From: Histomonas meleagridis
Taxonomy: Eukaryota > Parabasalia > Tritrichomonadida > Dientamoebidae
Direction: 5' to 3'
NCBI GenBank assembly: GCA_020186115.1
Contig: WSYJ01000060.1
Span: 2,108,001 to 2,172,000 of the forward strand
DNA length: 64,000 nucleotides
Shown here: piece after piece, positions 61,404 to 64,000 of the stretch
How the letters are laid out: every line of letters starts with the position of its first letter
Numbering within the stretch: position 1 is the first letter of the stretch
Made by a program: the position numbers and the translations under genes
The notes under the pieces: model-generated
What the model was told of the DNA's origin: nothing
Databases searched by the model: none
The model's input: the letters and a program-made list of their open reading frames with translations, nothing else

Positions 61404-62054
61404 TCACGAAGAGAAAAAGAAATCATCAAAACAAAAATTCTCATCAATAACTTGTTCAGAATTCCATGTTGAAAACGTGTCATCATTAATAGCAGGTGCT
61501 GAAATTTCCACATTTGCTGATTGGAAATTATTTGTTTCCGGTTCAGTTACATGCATATAATCAATATTTGATTCACATTTTTTTGCTATATTTTCTTTTG
61601 GTATACCTTCTTTTAATGTATTTTCTTTTGGCTCTCTATAAAGTCTTAATGTCCATCTTTTTAATTCTGATGGATGATCTCTGAGAAAAGGAATTGTTTC
61701 AAAAATAGGCTCTGTTCCAGAAATTTTAGAAACAATTACTCCATATCCCATTTTCTTGAGCCACCCATTTATAGATGATTTGCATTTAAATATTAAGCAT
61801 TTCAATTGTGATATATTCACAGCTAATCCTCCATCATACCGAAAAATTCCACAAACTAAACACCTTTTCCACCGTTCAGTTTCTTCTCTATTTTCAAATA
61901 ATTCTATTGCTTGAAGAATATCTTGAAAGTCATCAATGCATTGTTTTCTTTTGTCCTTATTTGTTGGTGCACTTATTGCGTTTCTTATTTCTGTGTAAAT
62001 CATTTGGTCGTATTCACTTAGCATATTAAAGTAGTTGATTGCACTTGTTTGCAT
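61404..62054 (-). CDS. IBD-domain protein (initiator-binding, IBP39 family)
   Basis: 216 residues. The first 130 (ELFENREETERWKRCLVCGIFRYDGGLAVNISQLKCLIFKCKSSINGWLKKMGYGVI...LKRWTLRLY) match the trichomonad transcription-initiator DNA-binding domain: a C-G-x-x-W/F strand, N-x-x-Q-L, then the recognition helix with C-K-S-S-I-N and K-M-G-Y. In IBP39 this winged-helix-like domain binds the Inr at transcription start and a C-terminal part contacts RNA polymerase II. Here the last 80 residues are acidic and end in aromatic residues (FCFDDFFFSS), fitting a polymerase or activator contact. TCATAA lies about 10 bases before the ATG, so it may bind its own initiator. Confidence 0.85.
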   Translation of the reverse strand: MQTSAINYFNMLSEYDQMIYTEIRNAISAPTNKDKRKQCIDDFQDILQAIELFENREETERWKRCLVCGIFRYDGGLAVNISQLKCLIFKCKSSINGWLKKMGYGVIVSKISGTEPIFETIPFLRDHPSELKRWTLRLYREPKENTLKEGIPKENIAKKCESNIDYMHVTEPETNNFQSANVEISAPAINDDTFSTWNSEQVIDENFCFDDFFFSS

Positions 62055-62499
62055 GAATGTTTATGAGGTCACATGAACTGATTTTTGAGAACGAAAATTT
62101 TCTCTGAATTTCGACGGTTAAATTATCATTGAATACAAAACGACAATATCCAACTGAAATTCATCGTCACTTTTTATTAGAAAAAATTCAATGCAAATTT
62201 AGTCAGTTGAACAAACGCCTAAAACTTGATGATAATTCTCGATAAACCACGTAATAAAATATCATAAATTAGAAATAAATTTATTTCTTTTCTTTAATAT
62301 TATCAAATCTATTTTAAAGACTATATAAATATAAAAAAAATTAACAACAGATTGCAAACAATTCAAAATGAAATTTCAAATCAATAATTAAAATTATTAT
62401 AATATTAAATATTATATTATTTATAAATATTAATCAAAAAAAATATTAATTTTTGTTGCGTTAATTTTTATTAAACATACTTCAATTCCATTAATAAAT
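62055..62499. other. Intergenic
   Basis: Contains the upstream region of the IBD gene (ACGGTT on the plus strand at 62114-62119). Extremely AT-rich toward 62.4 kb. No gene seen. Confidence 0.45.
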
Positions 62500-64000
62500 T
62501 TATTGTGATAGAACAGATTTTAAAGATCCATCTGCATTTTGTTTTAATTTTTCTATCATTGCTATTAAATATTCTTTTCTTTGTTGATAATTCTGAATGA
62601 ATTTCGAAGATAACTCACAATATATCTCAGGCGAGTTATCCTTTGAATTCACCTCGTTAACGTGCGCCTTTACAAAAAAGCACAACGCGCCGATAAGCTT
62701 TGACAAGTTTTCGGGTGCCACGATTCTCCACTTTTTCTTTGGTATCGGCGATATAAACTTATCGTCCATGAAACTTGTGTAAGCGATTCTAATTTTATAA
62801 GATAGAGTATCCTTAGTTAATGACTTATATAAGGGTGATATATCAATTACCATTTTATATTTCATGATTTCTTTGTTCTTCTTGTTGATACATCTATCGG
62901 TTTCATTAAAAACTATTAATATGTTCGATTCTTCATTAGTAGTAAATTCATATTTACAAAATGACATCTTAAATGACTTCCCAAGATGTTCTTTAAATTG
63001 TTTATATCTTAATGATTGTTCTTCCTCATCAATATCATCTGATATTATTGCATTTGTTTTAGAATTTAAGTTTGTGACACGTATCGGGAATTTACAACTC
63101 TTACAATATGTATCAAATTCATCCAAAAACGTTTGAATATTCTCGTTTTCAATTAGCATTAACTGTGGACCTTCATTATAAATTCCTAAGCTTAAAATAA
63201 ACGAAGCGGTTTTACTTCGTTCTGAATTTTCGCACTTTTGTGTAAACTCCTCAAACGGTTCGAACTTTTCTTCAAATCCTAAATCGTTTTTATGTGAATA
63301 TTTCGAATTAGCAATTTCTTCAGAAGGCTCTTTTTGTATATCTTTCAATTCGTTTATATCAAATGTTGAAATTCCATAACAACTTCTAACAATTAAAGTA
63401 ATTTTACCATCATCTTCCATTTCACCTAAAGTCAAAATTTTATCTCCCTTTATATAATGTTTCACATTTAATAATTTTTTCATTTTCTCGTTTGCTTTTT
63501 TAGGTGAAATAGAAGGTACTACTAATGTTGATTGTAAAACCTCTGCGAAATCAATAATAGTTTTAAACTTCTTATTAAACAAAGGTAATCTCTTAATATA
63601 ATCCAGTATCAAAATAATGTTATTTCTTTCATTATGCATTATTAAATCTTTTCTCCCACATAGCTCGTGTAAAGTTATCAAAAAGGACATTGTGAAGATT
63701 TCGTCGGTTTTTCTATCGTTGAACCAATTCATTATTTGTCTTAATGAACGCGATTGTTGAAGACTGTCTATTATTGCAGCAGAAAAATATGGTGCCACAG
63801 CTAAGACGTATAGCTCATAGATTCTAGCTTGAAGTGAGTTTTTACAGTCTATATGCATTATTAACATTTCGAATGAGTTTCCAACACCTGTTGAAATTAA
63901 TAACATCAAAAGTTGCACGCTAAAGTTATTTGCGCGCTCTTCATTTAATGTTAAGAAAGGCGTCGAATATTTAGAGATGTTTGCATATATTAAACCTTTA
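62500..64000 (-). CDS. C-terminal part of a probable Rap-GAP/tuberin-like GTPase activator (5' end outside window)
   Basis: The frame is open from the stop at 62500 to the window end, so at least 500 residues; an apparent GTG start at 63918 is not a real start, since coding text continues beyond it (YANISKYSTPFLTLNEERANNFS). The C-terminal 220 residues resemble a Rap-GAP domain: FKEHLGKSFKMSFCKYEF, then SNILIVFNETDRCINK, then KYKMVIDISPLYKS...YKIRIAYTSF, followed by helices. The catalytic asparagine helix is not clearly identified. Such proteins switch off Rap, Ral or Rheb. The preceding region is helical scaffold as in tuberin or RalGAP-alpha. Family call is tentative. Confidence 0.55.
   Translation of the reverse strand, partial: KGLIYANISKYSTPFLTLNEERANNFSVQLLMLLISTGVGNSFEMLIMHIDCKNSLQARIYELYVLAVAPYFSAAIIDSLQQSRSLRQIMNWFNDRKTDEIFTMSFLITLHELCGRKDLIMHNERNNIILILDYIKRLPLFNKKFKTIIDFAEVLQSTLVVPSISPKKANEKMKKLLNVKHYIKGDKILTLGEMEDDGKITLIVRSCYGISTFDINELKDIQKEPSEEIANSKYSHKNDLGFEEKFEPFEEFTQKCENSERSKTASFILSLGIYNEGPQLMLIENENIQTFLDEFDTYCKSCKFPIRVTNLNSKTNAIISDDIDEEEQSLRYKQFKEHLGKSFKMSFCKYEFTTNEESNILIVFNETDRCINKKNKEIMKYKMVIDISPLYKSLTKDTLSYKIRIAYTSFMDDKFISPIPKKKWRIVAPENLSKLIGALCFFVKAHVNEVNSKDNSPEIYCELSSKFIQNYQQRKEYLIAMIEKLKQNADGSLKSVLSQ

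Overview
The window reads as nuclear DNA of a parabasalid (trichomonad) protist, most likely of the very AT-rich Tritrichomonas/Histomonas type. The main reasons are a protein with the trichomonad-specific initiator-binding domain (IBD), three or four copies or relics of the DUF3447/ankyrin family that is hugely expanded in trichomonads, a decayed BspA-type leucine-rich-repeat gene, a beta-helix surface protein, flagellar proteins (IFT139, CFAP54), almost complete absence of introns, and start codons that sit a few tens of bases from the neighbouring gene. Species is an inference; no rRNA gene or tRNA gene was seen.

Layout. 1-6.6 kb holds a non-LTR retrotransposon with a restriction-like endonuclease (R2-like group), broken by many frame changes, most of them at A or T runs. 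7.2-12.6 kb: a membrane protein that may be a degenerate carrier, a short BTB-like protein, a DUF3447 protein lacking an ATG, a Ubl-Sel1 protein and F-actin capping protein alpha. 12.9-22.1 kb: a ubiquitin protease, a SANT protein like N-CoR/Snt1, an R2R3 Myb and a RhoGEF-kelch protein. 22.8-38 kb: a DUF3447 relic and two giant genes, a BEACH-WD40-FYVE protein (2254 aa) and CFAP54 (2311 aa). 38.6-43.5 kb: a coiled-coil protein, an eIF2-alpha kinase and a DUF3447 relic. 43.5-52.2 kb is compact: RING-like protein, surface protein, a 52-aa membrane protein, SART1/Snu66, NOT2/3/5, IFT139 and AMMECR1. 52.5-56.6 kb is decaying accessory DNA: an LRR pseudogene and a DUF3447/ankyrin pseudogene whose ankyrin modules are separated by arrays of a 20-bp repeat. 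57-64 kb: an ATG-less short coding exon, a secreted GH30 glycosidase, a tiny GIGYF-like protein, a seven-helix membrane protein, an IBD protein and the 3' part of a probable Rap-GAP gene.

Common themes. Many starts have an AACGGT/ACCGTT or AACGTT element 10-60 bases upstream and some have an Inr-like TCAYTW. The two flagellar genes share a near-identical box ending at the ATG. Two divergent pairs have only 18 and 20 bp between start codons. Together the genes touch post-transcriptional control (eIF2 kinase, GIGYF-like, NOT2/3/5, SART1), transcription (IBD, Myb, SANT), flagellum, cytoskeleton and Rho/Rap signalling.
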